From assembly GCF_947489715.1 (NCBI RefSeq), contig NZ_CANLER010000002.1:391597-455596 (forward strand): a stretch of DNA of 64,000 nt, in the 5' to 3' direction. Below the pieces are notes generated by a model. That model had not been told where the DNA came from, ran no database searches, and worked only from the letters and a program-made list of their open reading frames with translations. Positions 25,774 to 33,882 of this stretch are shown piece after piece (within the stretch, counting starts at the first letter, position 1; every line of letters starts with the position of its first letter). Made by a program: the position numbers and the translations under genes. The stretch comes from an uncultured Roseovarius sp. (lineage in GTDB: Bacteria > Pseudomonadota > Alphaproteobacteria > Rhodobacterales > Rhodobacteraceae).

Positions 25774-27295
25774 CCCTCTTTATGATGGCCTATTCGGACG
25801 ACACGCAGGGAAGACGACGCCATTCCTGCATCTTCTGGACGAGTCAATCATCACGCATCAGGACTTTCTCGGCCGCGCCGCCCAGATAGCCAATGTGATG
25901 CAACAACTTGGCTTGAAACCCGGTGATCGTGTCGCCGCTCAGATCCAAAAGTCACCGGAAGCCCTGGCACTGTATGCGGCCTGCGTACAAGCGGGTCTCG
26001 TATTCCTGCCACTGAATACCGCCTATACAGTCAATGAACTCACCTACTTCATCGAAAATAGCGGCGCCTCTCTGATTGTCTGTGACGGCCGGAATAAAGC
26101 GCAGCTTGCACCAGTGGTAAGCAAGCTGTGCGCAAAGGTTGAAACCCTGAATGCGGACGGAAGCGGCTCGCTTAAAGCCAAGGCGCAAGAGATGCCCACC
26201 ACGTTTGCAACGGTTGACCGCTCCGAAAACGACATTGCCGCATTTCTCTATACATCAGGAACCACAGGGCGATCGAAAGGTGCTATGCTGACGCAGCAAA
26301 ATCTTCTATCGAACGCGCTGGCGCTGGTTGAGGCTTGGAAGTTTACCGCAGACGACGTCTTGCTTCACGCCCTTCCAATCTTCCATACTCACGGTCTGTT
26401 CGTGGCAACCAACGTCACTCTGGTAGCCGGTGGCAGCATCATCTTTATGCCGAAATTTGATCTCGATGTGATGGTCGAACGTATGCCCGAGGCGACAACC
26501 CTGATGGGTGTTCCAACATTTTACACGCGCTTGCTGGAAGACGAGCGTTTCAACCTGGCATCGACCGCGCATATGCGGCTGTTCGTGTCTGGTTCCGCGC
26601 CACTGCTGGCGGAAACTCACGTTCAGTTTGAAGAACGTACGGGGCACCGCATCCTCGAACGATACGGTATGACCGAAACCAACATGAACACCTCCAACCC
26701 CTATGACGGGCATCGACGTGCAGGAACGGTGGGCCTGCCGTTGCCAGGGGTCGAGGTCAGAATCTGTGATGCCGATGGCAATGAATTGCCTCAAGGCGAC
26801 ATTGGCGAGATCGAAGTGCGCGGCCCAAATGTCTTCAAAGGTTACTGGCAGATGCCTGAGAAAACCGCCGCCGAACTACGCGAGACAGGGTTTTTCATCA
26901 CCGGTGATCTGGGGCAAATTGACGAAGATGGCTATCTCCATATTGTTGGGCGCAACAAAGATCTGATCATTTCCGGTGGATACAATATCTACCCCAATGA
27001 AATCGAGCTGGTGCTGGATGATCAACCCGGCGTTCTGGAAAGCGCGGTTGTTGGTGTGCCCCATCCCGATTTTGGCGAAACCGTCATTGGCGTGGTGATC
27101 GCCGAGCCGAGCCAATCACCTGATCTTGACGCAATGATGGATGCCGTACGTGTATCACTTGCCCGCTTTAAACATCCGCGCAAACTAATCCTGCTGGATG
27201 AATTACCGCGGAATACGATGGGTAAAGTTCAGAAGAACATTCTGCGAGATCATTATAAAGTCATGTTCGCGCCCGCCTGCCCCGAGATTCGCTGA
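25766..27295 (+). CDS. matB: Malonyl-CoA synthetase (malonate-CoA ligase)
   Basis: A 509-residue ANL-superfamily acyl-CoA synthetase. The AMP-binding P-loop is LYTSGTTGRSKGAM (about 152-165), the A5 motif ERYGMTETNMNTSNPYDGHRRAGTVG, the hinge GRNKDLIISGGYNIYPNEIE and the catalytic lysine is in PRNTMGKVQK. The arginine-rich DGHRRAGTVG stretch is typical of MatB, and the malonyl-CoA decarboxylase next door fixes the assignment. The ATG at 25766 has AGGGAAG upstream. It activates free malonate, so the operon takes malonate to acetyl-CoA. Confidence 0.9.
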   Translation: MVNPLYDGLFGRHAGKTTPFLHLLDESIITHQDFLGRAAQIANVMQQLGLKPGDRVAAQIQKSPEALALYAACVQAGLVFLPLNTAYTVNELTYFIENSGASLIVCDGRNKAQLAPVVSKLCAKVETLNADGSGSLKAKAQEMPTTFATVDRSENDIAAFLYTSGTTGRSKGAMLTQQNLLSNALALVEAWKFTADDVLLHALPIFHTHGLFVATNVTLVAGGSIIFMPKFDLDVMVERMPEATTLMGVPTFYTRLLEDERFNLASTAHMRLFVSGSAPLLAETHVQFEERTGHRILERYGMTETNMNTSNPYDGHRRAGTVGLPLPGVEVRICDADGNELPQGDIGEIEVRGPNVFKGYWQMPEKTAAELRETGFFITGDLGQIDEDGYLHIVGRNKDLIISGGYNIYPNEIELVLDDQPGVLESAVVGVPHPDFGETVIGVVIAEPSQSPDLDAMMDAVRVSLARFKHPRKLILLDELPRNTMGKVQKNILRDHYKVMFAPACPEIR

Positions 27296-28024
27296 CCCGT
27301 GCGGCGAAAGGTCAGTTTGGAATCCCGCAACAATGACCGATTTGAACGACTGCTTCGCTGACAAATGCTGCAGAGCCAAGCGCGCACCGCTGCATTTGCG
27401 AACAAATGCTGCGTCAGCAATAGCTGCAACGGCATCAGACCGGTTTGTCCGCATTGCCGGCATCCGGGACTCTTATTGGTCTATCGGTGGTATCCGCAAA
27501 AAACGAGCGCCTATAAGCCGCTCTTCTAGCTTCCTCGCCTGTAAGCAGTCGCTGCTGTTTCGGTAAATTTGGATCGGGTTTGAGCAGGTTCGACCGCGAT
27601 TGTCTTTCATGACAAAGGAAACACCTCGCTTCGACGGTAAAAACTCAGGCTGATACGCAGGATGCAGGTTTTTAAGCTTCCTTATCAGCGCGGTTCTGAA
27701 TTGAGGTGACGAGACAGGCAGTTGAGAAGACATGTTTCAGCATAAGCGCCTACACAAGAACAAGACAACTGCAGCTTGGTCTGCTTTTCAGCAACTCGTG
27801 ACCGTACGACCTATTAAGCCTGCCGGATACCGAAAATCGCACCGACGTAATACCGACAAAATACCGACGTTATACCGACATGGGTTTTTCAGCGTTTTCA
27901 GTGAATTAACCCGATTCTCCCACAGCAGGCTCAGAAACTGAGTATTTCGACGGTCGAGAATATCCCGCAGAACGAACAGACCGCCAATATCTGATGTTGG
28001 GCTTTAGCCCACCACCAACCGCTC
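27296..28024. other. Gene-poor region with lower G+C
   Basis: No convincing gene in 729 bp. A minus-strand reading frame at 27473-27733 (86 residues, starting MSSQLPVSSPQFRTALIRK) has no ribosome site or recognisable domain and is left uncalled. The composition is less G+C-rich than flanking genes. The right part carries phased ACCGA repeats (see separate entry). The region separates the malonate operon from the tmm block and may be a remnant of an inserted element. Confidence 0.5.
27828..27877. repeat. Five phased ACCGA repeats (iteron-like)
   Basis: ACCGA starts at 27828, 27840, 27851, 27862 and 27873, spacings 12, 11, 11 and 11 bp, about one helical turn. The last four share the longer form ACCGAC and three have a TA before it. 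Phasing implies binding of a protein on one face of the helix; no adjacent gene identifies it. Confidence 0.7.
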
Positions 28025-29326
28025 TCAGCTCTCCACCGTCCGCGCGCTCAGCTCCGGGCCCGCATCCGTGCGATTCAGCCGTTGCTGCCACATCTGTCCC
28101 AGGTCCAGCATCTCGGCTTTCAGCAGATCGCTATGCCGCGCCAGCCAGTCGGGGATCGCGCCGAATTCGACGATCCGCGCCTTGCCCTTCTGCACCGTCA
28201 CCACCGGCCAGTCACCGATCAGCGCGTTGTTGATACCAAAGATATCCCGCCCCCACCATTCCGCATGGCCAAAGGCATGGGTCACGTGGCCCAGCTGTTT
28301 CATCGCCGCCAGCACCGAGACCGGATTGACCGTGCCTGCCTTTTCGACAGCCGCATGCCAGATGTCCAGAATGGCGGCATATTCCCAGCTCACCGCGCTC
28401 CAGCTGCCGGGAAAGCGGTTATTGTATTCCTCGTAGAACACATTGGGTTGATTGAAGAAAAACGCCTTTTCCCTAAGCGCCGGATCATCGAAATCCGGGA
28501 ATTGAAACACCACACCTTCCATGAATTCGCGGCTGGTTTTCTCAACCAGCGCCTCGTAATGGTCCAGCGTGCAGGACAGAATCTGCCCCTGATAACCTTG
28601 GCGATAAGCATATTCCGTCATCGCATGCACCATCGGTGTATAGCTGGTGCACCAGCATAAAATATCCGGATTTTGGTCCAGCATCGGCTGCACGATCGCG
28701 GCGGCATCGCCGCCCTCAGCGGGGTATTTCACCTCGTGGACAATTCCGATCCCCGCCGCCTTGAACGCCGCGCGATAGGTAGCCAGCGACGGCAATCCCA
28801 TACCGTCGGTCTGTGTGCACATTGCCACGGTCTTCAACCCGGGTCGCGTGCGCGCCAGCCACTCCACCCCGGTGACCACATAGATCGGATGTACCTCGCT
28901 GGGGGCAATCAGATAGGGCGTGTCGGGGGAAAGGTCGCTGGGCAAAAGGGTCGACGTCAGGATACGCCGATCCCCCAGGAAATCGGCCACAGCGGCAAAG
29001 CTGTCCCCGCCCAGCATCATCATCAGCTTGATCTCATGTTCCTGCACCAATTGCATCGCACCATCGCGCGCCTCAACCGGGTCATCGCCGCAATCATACG
29101 CATGAATTCGGATCGGATACCGCCGCCCACCAATCAGCAGGCCACCGGCATTGTTCAGCCAGCTTTCCCAGATTCGGCAGCCATGTAATCCCGGCAATCC
29201 CCAGGATTCGACCTGCCCCGACAAGGGCGCCAGAAAACCGATGTCGACGGTTTTCGCCATTCCAACGGACAATCTGGGCAAGGCCCCCGATATCGCCAAA
29301 CGCTGCGCAAAGCTCGAAGATTCCAT
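28025..29326 (-). CDS. Amide/urea-type ABC substrate-binding-like protein without signal peptide
   Basis: A 433-residue Peripla_BP_6 (AmiC/FmdD/UrtA-like) protein: two lobes beginning VDIGFLAPLSGQVESWG, with MMMLGGDSFAAVADFL, the ligand-site region NPDILCWCTSYTPMVHAMTE and LSCTLDHYEALVEKTSREFMEG. No hydrophobic export signal is seen from the start at 29326 or from an internal ATG at 29260 (MAKTVDIGF), so it may be cytoplasmic, like the amide sensor AmiC. There are no permease genes beside it. It is divergent from tmm with a 156-bp spacer full of TTGGT/ACCAA elements. Confidence 0.8.
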   Translation of the reverse strand: MESSSFAQRLAISGALPRLSVGMAKTVDIGFLAPLSGQVESWGLPGLHGCRIWESWLNNAGGLLIGGRRYPIRIHAYDCGDDPVEARDGAMQLVQEHEIKLMMMLGGDSFAAVADFLGDRRILTSTLLPSDLSPDTPYLIAPSEVHPIYVVTGVEWLARTRPGLKTVAMCTQTDGMGLPSLATYRAAFKAAGIGIVHEVKYPAEGGDAAAIVQPMLDQNPDILCWCTSYTPMVHAMTEYAYRQGYQGQILSCTLDHYEALVEKTSREFMEGVVFQFPDFDDPALREKAFFFNQPNVFYEEYNNRFPGSWSAVSWEYAAILDIWHAAVEKAGTVNPVSVLAAMKQLGHVTHAFGHAEWWGRDIFGINNALIGDWPVVTVQKGKARIVEFGAIPDWLARHSDLLKAEMLDLGQMWQQRLNRTDAGPELSARTVES

Positions 29327-29388
29327 GATTTCTTCTACACCCTTCTGTTATCTCACCCAATCAATTTGCCACCGCATCCCGATTATTG

Positions 29389-29463
29389 TTGACATATTGG
29401 TACAGTATTTGGCTTACTAAAAGGAACCAAAAGTACCAAATAATAAAATTTGGTTCATACCAA
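29389..29463 (+). promoter_or_regulatory. tmm promoter region with TTGGT/ACCAA inverted repeats
   Basis: TTGACA lies at 29389-29394; no good -10 is seen, but the region after it is AT-rich. TTGGTAC (29397-29403) and GTACCAA (29433-29439) are inverted copies. A second palindrome, TTGGT-TCAT-ACCAA, is at 29450-29463, about 20 nt before the tmm ATG. These look like operator elements between the divergent binding-protein and tmm genes. Confidence 0.55.
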
Positions 29464-29482
29464 TCGCAGGGAGAACATCTGA

Positions 29483-30847
29483 ATGGCCAAGAAACGCGTT
29501 GCAATCATCGGGGCCGGTCCGTCCGGTCTGGCTCAGCTTCGGGCATTCCAGTCCGCCGCCAAGAAGGGCGAAGATATCCCGGACATCGTCTGCTATGAAA
29601 AGCAGTCCGACTGGGGCGGCCTGTGGAATTACACTTGGCGCACTGGTGTCGATGAGGATGGTGAGCCATGCCATTGCTCGATGTATCGCTATCTTTGGTC
29701 GAACGGCCCGAAGGAGGGTCTGGAATTTGCCGACTACACGTTCGACGAACATTTCGGCAAGGAGATCGCCAGCTACCCGCCGCGCGCGGTCCTCTTCGAT
29801 TATATCAAGGGCCGGGTCGAAAAAGCTGGCGTGCGCGATTGGATTCGCTTCAACAACGTCGTGCGCGATGTACGCTTTGATGACGCCAGCGGTAAATTTA
29901 CCGTCCGCGCCCGCGACAGTAAGGCCGACAGTGAAACCGAGGAAGAATTCGATCACGTGATCGTTGCCTCGGGTCATTTCTCAACGCCGAACGTGCCCTA
30001 TTACCCAGGCTTCGAATCCTTCAACGGACGGGTGCTGCACGCGCATGATTTCCGCGATGCCCGTGAATTCAAGGACAAGGATCTGCTGATCCTCGGCACT
30101 TCCTACTCAGCCGAAGATATCGGCTCGCAATGCTGGAAATATGGCTGCAAATCCATCACCGTTGCTCACCGTACCGCTCCGATGGGGTATAATTGGCCCG
30201 AAAACTGGCAAGAGGTGCCCGCTCTGGTCAAGGTCGAAGGTCGCACCGCGTATTTCAAGGATGGTACCAGCAAAGAGGTGGATGCGATCATCCTGTGCAC
30301 GGGTTACCGTCATCACTTCAATTTCTTGCCGGACGACTTGCGCCTCAAGACCGCGAACCGTCTGGCGGCGGCAGACCTTTATAAAGGCGTCGTCTGGAAC
30401 AAGAACCCCGCAATGTTCTATCTTGGCATGCAGGACCAGTGGTTCACCTTCAACATGTTTGACGCCCAAGCCTGGTGGGTGCGTGATCAGATCATGGGCA
30501 AAATCGCCCTGCCCGACGCCGCGACCATGGCGGCAGATCCGAAAGCCCGCGAAGCTGCCGAAGACGCGCTTGAGGATGATTATGCCTGCATCCGCTATCA
30601 GGGTGACTATGTACAGGAGCTCATCGACGAGACTGATTACCCCAGCTTCGATGTCGAAGCGGCCAATCAGGCCTTCTTTGCCTGGAAGAAGCACAAGAAG
30701 AAAGGAATTATGGAATTCCGCAACCACGGCTACACATCGCCAATGACCGGCAAGCAGGCACCGCCGCATCATACGCCTTGGAAAGATGCGCTGGATGACA
30801 GTCTCGAAGCCTATCTGCAAACAGAAAAGCAGGCGGAAAACGCCTGA
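29483..30847 (+). CDS. tmm: Trimethylamine monooxygenase
   Basis: A 454-residue flavin monooxygenase that oxidises trimethylamine to trimethylamine N-oxide with NADPH and O2. The FAD motif is GAGPSG (residues 10-15), the NADPH motif [10 protein letters not shown], and the FMO-type linker [20 protein letters not shown]. Long stretches such as [28 protein letters not shown] and [25 protein letters not shown] match the Roseobacter Tmm pattern closely. AGGGAG precedes the ATG. The usual partners tmoXVW and tdm are not in the window. TMA could come from cleavage of betaine-like compounds handled by the 2-27 kb regulon. Confidence 0.95.
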   Translation: MAKKRVAIIGAGPSGLAQLRAFQSAAKKGEDIPDIVCYEKQSDWGGLWNYTWRTGVDEDGEPCHCSMYRYLWSNGPKEGLEFADYTFDEHFGKEIASYPPRAVLFDYIKGRVEKAGVRDWIRFNNVVRDVRFDDASGKFTVRARDSKADSETEEEFDHVIVASGHFSTPNVPYYPGFESFNGRVLHAHDFRDAREFKDKDLLILGTSYSAEDIGSQCWKYGCKSITVAHRTAPMGYNWPENWQEVPALVKVEGRTAYFKDGTSKEVDAIILCTGYRHHFNFLPDDLRLKTANRLAAADLYKGVVWNKNPAMFYLGMQDQWFTFNMFDAQAWWVRDQIMGKIALPDAATMAADPKAREAAEDALEDDYACIRYQGDYVQELIDETDYPSFDVEAANQAFFAWKKHKKKGIMEFRNHGYTSPMTGKQAPPHHTPWKDALDDSLEAYLQTEKQAENA

Positions 30848-30907
30848 CTTGCCGCCACTCCGGTCGCTATCTCCCCTAGGGCCGGGGTGGCACCCTTCCT
30901 GGACTTA

Positions 30908-30943
30908 CGCCCCGGTTGCACCTTCTGCACCGGGGCGTTTTTT
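30908..30943 (+). terminator. Intrinsic terminator of tmm
   Basis: Stem CGCCCCGG (30908-30915) / CCGGGGCG (30930-30937) followed by TTTTTT. An inner TGCA/TGCA pair extends the hairpin. It lies 60 nt after the tmm stop. Confidence 0.9.
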
Positions 30944-30969
30944 ATCTGACAGCTAGTGGTCCATTCGCC

Positions 30970-31053
30970 TCAGATCAGTGCGACAAATGCTGCCGGAAGC
31001 GCCAGCATACCCGAAACAATAAGCGCGACCGAAATTCCAAGACCTTTGAACAT
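30970..31053 (-). CDS. 27-residue single-helix membrane peptide
   Basis: A short frame on the minus strand with an excellent ribosome site (ATGGAGGAATAGG just before the ATG at 31053). The peptide starts MFKGLGISVALIVSGM and ends LALPAAFVALI, one hydrophobic helix of about 22 residues after a single Lys. It ends at a TGA (30970-30972). It lies between the tmm terminator and the queC leader, on the opposite strand to both. It may be a small membrane protein; no family is known to me. Confidence 0.55.
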   Translation of the reverse strand: MFKGLGISVALIVSGMLALPAAFVALI

Positions 31054-31404
31054 CCTATTCCTCCATGAGATGAGTTTAATAACCTTCGAGGAACTAGCCC
31101 GGATACGCCCGGTAAGGATGTGGCAGCCCGTCGCATCAAACCGGTTCCAGAAAATAACCACCATCAGGGTGCACCCGACTTGGAAATAATTGCCGCTGCC
31201 GGCAGCGGAACAGGATCAGGCCGAAAATCACTCAAAACCCGCTGTCGACGCCACGCGACACAAAGAGCGACGGTCGAAATTTCCTCGCCGAAATATATCA
31301 CTATATTTCCGGCGGTTATCCAAAACCACATCCATCCGTGAAAACGTCATTTGCCAAACGCGAGCTTATTGTCTAAATGCCCCCCTTGTTCACACCCCGT
31401 GAGC
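31054..31404. other. Intergenic region before the queC riboswitch
   Basis: About 350 bp without a supported gene. It must hold the promoters of the small-peptide gene (minus) and queC (plus), but no clear -35/-10 pair stood out. Confidence 0.5.
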
Positions 31405-31439
31405 GCCGGTCGCAGCCTACCCGGCTTATAAAACAAGGA
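31405..31439 (+). ncRNA. preQ1-I riboswitch upstream of queC
   Basis: Stem GCCGG (31405-31409) / CCGGC (31421-31425) encloses the loop TCGCAGCCTAC, followed by the tail TTATAAAACAAGGA. This matches the preQ1 class I aptamer (GGGUCGCAG loop and AAAACAAGG tail, as in the Thermoanaerobacter example). The tail's AAGGA is the ribosome site of queC, 7 nt before its ATG, so ligand binding should block translation of the queuosine operon. Confidence 0.9.
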
Positions 31440-31446
31440 CCTGACG

Positions 31447-32139
31447 ATGAAGACACTTGTCATCTGCTCCGGCGGATTGGACTCGGTTTCGCTTGCTCAC
31501 AAGGTGGCGGCGGAAGCTGAGCTTATTGGCCTGATCTCGTTCGATTATGGCCAGCGCCACCGCAAGGAGGTCGACTTTGCCGCCCGCGCCGCAAATCGGC
31601 TGGGCGTGCCGCATGACCTGATCGACATGCGCCATATCGGCAAGCACCTGGGCGGGTCGGCCTTGACCGACGATCTGGACGTGCCCGATGGACATTATGC
31701 CGAGGACAACATGAAGGTCACCGTGGTGCCCAACCGCAACGCGATCATGCTGGCGATTGCCTTTGGCATGGCGGCGGCGAAGGGGGCCGATGCGGTGGCC
31801 GCGGCGGTGCATGGCGGCGATCATTTCATCTATCCCGATTGCCGCCCCGATTTCATCGACGCCTTTCAGGCGATGCAGGACAGGGCGCTGGACGGCTACG
31901 CCAGGGTCACGCTTTACACGCCGTTCGTGCATATCCCGAAATCCGCCATCGTGACCGAGGGCGCGAAACATACCACGCCGTTTGCCGATACATGGTCCTG
32001 CTACAAGGGCGGTGACCGGCATTGCGGGCGCTGCGGCACCTGCGTCGAGCGGCGCGAGGCGTTTGACATCGCGGGCGTGGCCGACCCCACTCACTATGCC
32101 GATCCGGATTTCTGGAAATCGGCGGTAGGGGCGCATTGA
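31447..32139 (+). CDS. queC: 7-cyano-7-deazaguanine synthase
   Basis: A 230-residue ATP-dependent enzyme turning 7-carboxy-7-deazaguanine into preQ0. The PP-loop is SGGLDSVSLAH at residues 8-18, the conserved VPNRNAIMLAIA follows, and the C-terminal zinc site is the CYKGGDRHCGRCGTC cysteine cluster. It is the first gene of a tight queCDEF operon and lies behind the preQ1 riboswitch. Its TGA shares one base with the queD ATG. Confidence 0.95.
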   Translation: MKTLVICSGGLDSVSLAHKVAAEAELIGLISFDYGQRHRKEVDFAARAANRLGVPHDLIDMRHIGKHLGGSALTDDLDVPDGHYAEDNMKVTVVPNRNAIMLAIAFGMAAAKGADAVAAAVHGGDHFIYPDCRPDFIDAFQAMQDRALDGYARVTLYTPFVHIPKSAIVTEGAKHTTPFADTWSCYKGGDRHCGRCGTCVERREAFDIAGVADPTHYADPDFWKSAVGAH

Positions 32140-32495
32140 TGTACCGGATCACCAAGGAATTTCACTTCTCGGCCAGCCACCAACTTTGCGCCCTGCCCGA
32201 CGATCACCCCTGCGCCCGGATGCATGGCCATAATTATATCGTCGAGGTCGAAATCAGCGCCGACACCCTCGATGAAAACGGTTTCGTTCTGGATTACCGA
32301 GAACTTGGTCCTTTGAAACGCTATATCGACGAGGAACTCGATCACCGACACCTCAATGACGTCTTCGGGCATGACATGGTCACCTCGGAACGGCTGGCGC
32401 GGGATATCTATGACTGGTGCCACACGCGGTGGGACCAGGTCAGTGCCGTGCGGGTGTCGGAAACCCCGAAGACTTGGGCGGAATACCGGCCATGA
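32139..32495 (+). CDS. queD: 6-carboxy-5,6,7,8-tetrahydropterin synthase
   Basis: A 118-residue QueD/PTPS-like enzyme that makes 6-carboxytetrahydropterin from dihydroneopterin triphosphate. Zinc histidines are in HFSASHQL and MHGHNY; the catalytic Cys is in [14 protein letters not shown], and DHRHLND follows. The ATG at 32139 overlaps the queC stop; a TTG one codon earlier is not needed. Confidence 0.95.
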   Translation: MYRITKEFHFSASHQLCALPDDHPCARMHGHNYIVEVEISADTLDENGFVLDYRELGPLKRYIDEELDHRHLNDVFGHDMVTSERLARDIYDWCHTRWDQVSAVRVSETPKTWAEYRP

Positions 32496-33205
32496 CCCGG
32501 CTGCGGATCGCCGAAATCTTTGGCCCGACCATCCAGGGTGAAGGATCGGTCATCGGCGTGCCGACCGTGTTCGTGCGCGCTGGTGGCTGCGACTACCGGT
32601 GCAGTTGGTGCGACAGCCTGCACGCGGTCGACGGTGAGCACCGCCACGAGTGGGCCCGAATGACAACCGAGGAAATCTGGACAGAGATAAAGAAGCTTTC
32701 CGACAGCACGCCCCTGACGGTTTCACTTTCGGGCGGAAACCCGGCCATTCAGGACTTTGGCCCACTGATCCAATTGGGCAAATCCCACGGCTACAGCTTT
32801 GCGATGGAAACCCAAGGCTCGGTCGCGCGGGCGTGGTTCAACGAACTCGCGCCACTGATCCTCAGCCCTAAACCCCCATCATCGGGGGAAGAGGTGGATT
32901 GGAGTGACTTTGATGCTTGTATCAACGCTGCAGGTGTGGCCGAGATCACCCTAAAAATCGTTGTCTTCGATGACGAAGATTACCTCTGGGCCCGCGATGT
33001 CGCCGCGCGCTACCCCTCGCTGCCGCTTTACCTGCAACCTTGCAACCACACGCCGCCTGATGCCGACAGCGACGCGATTGACATGGCCGGTATCATGGAC
33101 CGCTATGAGTGGCTGATCGAGCGCACATTGGCTGATCGCTGGTTTGCCCCCCGTATCCTGCCGCAGCTGCATGTGCTGGTCTGGGGCAACAAACGCGGCG
33201 TCTGA
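32492..33205 (+). CDS. queE: 7-carboxy-7-deazaguanine synthase (radical SAM)
   Basis: A 237-residue radical SAM enzyme. The iron-sulfur motif is CDYRCSWC (CxxxCxxC, near residue 30) after the [19 protein letters not shown] segment; LSGGNPAI is the SAM-contacting glycine motif. It contracts the pterin ring to CDG. The ATG at 32492 overlaps the queD stop (ATGA) and gives the family start; a 25-codon upstream extension inside queD is rejected. Confidence 0.95.
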   Translation: MTRLRIAEIFGPTIQGEGSVIGVPTVFVRAGGCDYRCSWCDSLHAVDGEHRHEWARMTTEEIWTEIKKLSDSTPLTVSLSGGNPAIQDFGPLIQLGKSHGYSFAMETQGSVARAWFNELAPLILSPKPPSSGEEVDWSDFDACINAAGVAEITLKIVVFDDEDYLWARDVAARYPSLPLYLQPCNHTPPDADSDAIDMAGIMDRYEWLIERTLADRWFAPRILPQLHVLVWGNKRGV

Positions 33206-33219
33206 AACAGGAGTTTCCC

Positions 33220-33687
33220 ATGTCAAACCAGAATATCTACCAAAACCTCACACAGCTGGGCGGCAAGACCGAAATGCCCAACTCTCCGGAAGAGGCGGTG
33301 ATGGAAAAGGTGCCAAACCCGCAGGCGGGCACGGATTACGCGGTGCGTTTCACCGCGCCGGAATTCACCTCGCTCTGTCCGATGACGGGCCAACCTGATT
33401 TCGCTCATATCGTGTTGGATTACGTGCCTGGCGACTGGCTGGTCGAAAGCAAATCGCTGAAACTGTTCCTCGGCTCCTTCCGCAACCACGGCGCCTTTCA
33501 CGAGGATTGCACCGTCACCATCGGCAAACGCTTGGTTGAACTGCTGGAGCCGAAATGGCTGCGGGTCGGCGGCTACTGGTATCCGCGCGGCGGCATCCCG
33601 ATCGACATCTTCTACCAGACCGGCGAACAACCGGCAGGCGTCTGGATTCCCGATCAGGGCGTTCCCACCTATCGCGGTCGGGGGTGA
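33220..33687 (+). CDS. queF: preQ0 reductase (NADPH-dependent 7-cyano-7-deazaguanine reductase)
   Basis: A 155-residue type I (YkvM-like) QueF that reduces preQ0 to preQ1. The nucleophilic cysteine is Cys53 in [13 protein letters not shown] and the QueF motif is [16 protein letters not shown]. It is the last gene of the operon, 14 nt after queE, with ribosome site AACAGGAG. preQ1 is the ligand of the riboswitch upstream, giving feedback control. Confidence 0.95.
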   Translation: MSNQNIYQNLTQLGGKTEMPNSPEEAVMEKVPNPQAGTDYAVRFTAPEFTSLCPMTGQPDFAHIVLDYVPGDWLVESKSLKLFLGSFRNHGAFHEDCTVTIGKRLVELLEPKWLRVGGYWYPRGGIPIDIFYQTGEQPAGVWIPDQGVPTYRGRG

Positions 33688-33789
33688 GGCCGGTAGCTGA
33701 ACGTAAATTCAGCCTGCATAACAGGAAAAAATGCTGAAATTACAGCGAACAACCACAGTGCTTGCGCTGACTGTGGCAGGGTGGGCCTC

Positions 33790-33815
33790 CAAACAAAGTG
33801 GCAACCAGTTGCCAC
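33790..33815 (-). terminator. Probable terminator of dnaN
   Basis: GTGGCAA (33798-33804), loop CCAG, TTGCCAC (33809-33815). Plus-strand CAAACAAA before it gives TTTGTTT after the hairpin on the minus strand. It lies 68 nt beyond the dnaN stop; the T-run is weak. Confidence 0.55.
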
Positions 33816-33882
33816 GCATTTGGGCCTTTATTCAGAAACAGTCCTGCTTCTTTTGTTTTGTCTAAGTCCCGAATAGCTCGGC

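Noticed and set aside
27203-27463. Minus-strand 86-residue frame overlapping the end of matB
   Set aside because: It overlaps the well-supported matB C-terminus and shows no domain.
27473-27733. Minus-strand 86-residue frame as an integrase fragment
   Set aside because: No recombinase motif, no ribosome site and unclear codon use; described only as part of the gene-poor stretch.
28025-29326. TMAO-binding protein TmoX
   Set aside because: TmoX is a ProX-type protein with a signal peptide; this one is Peripla_BP_6-like and lacks a signal.
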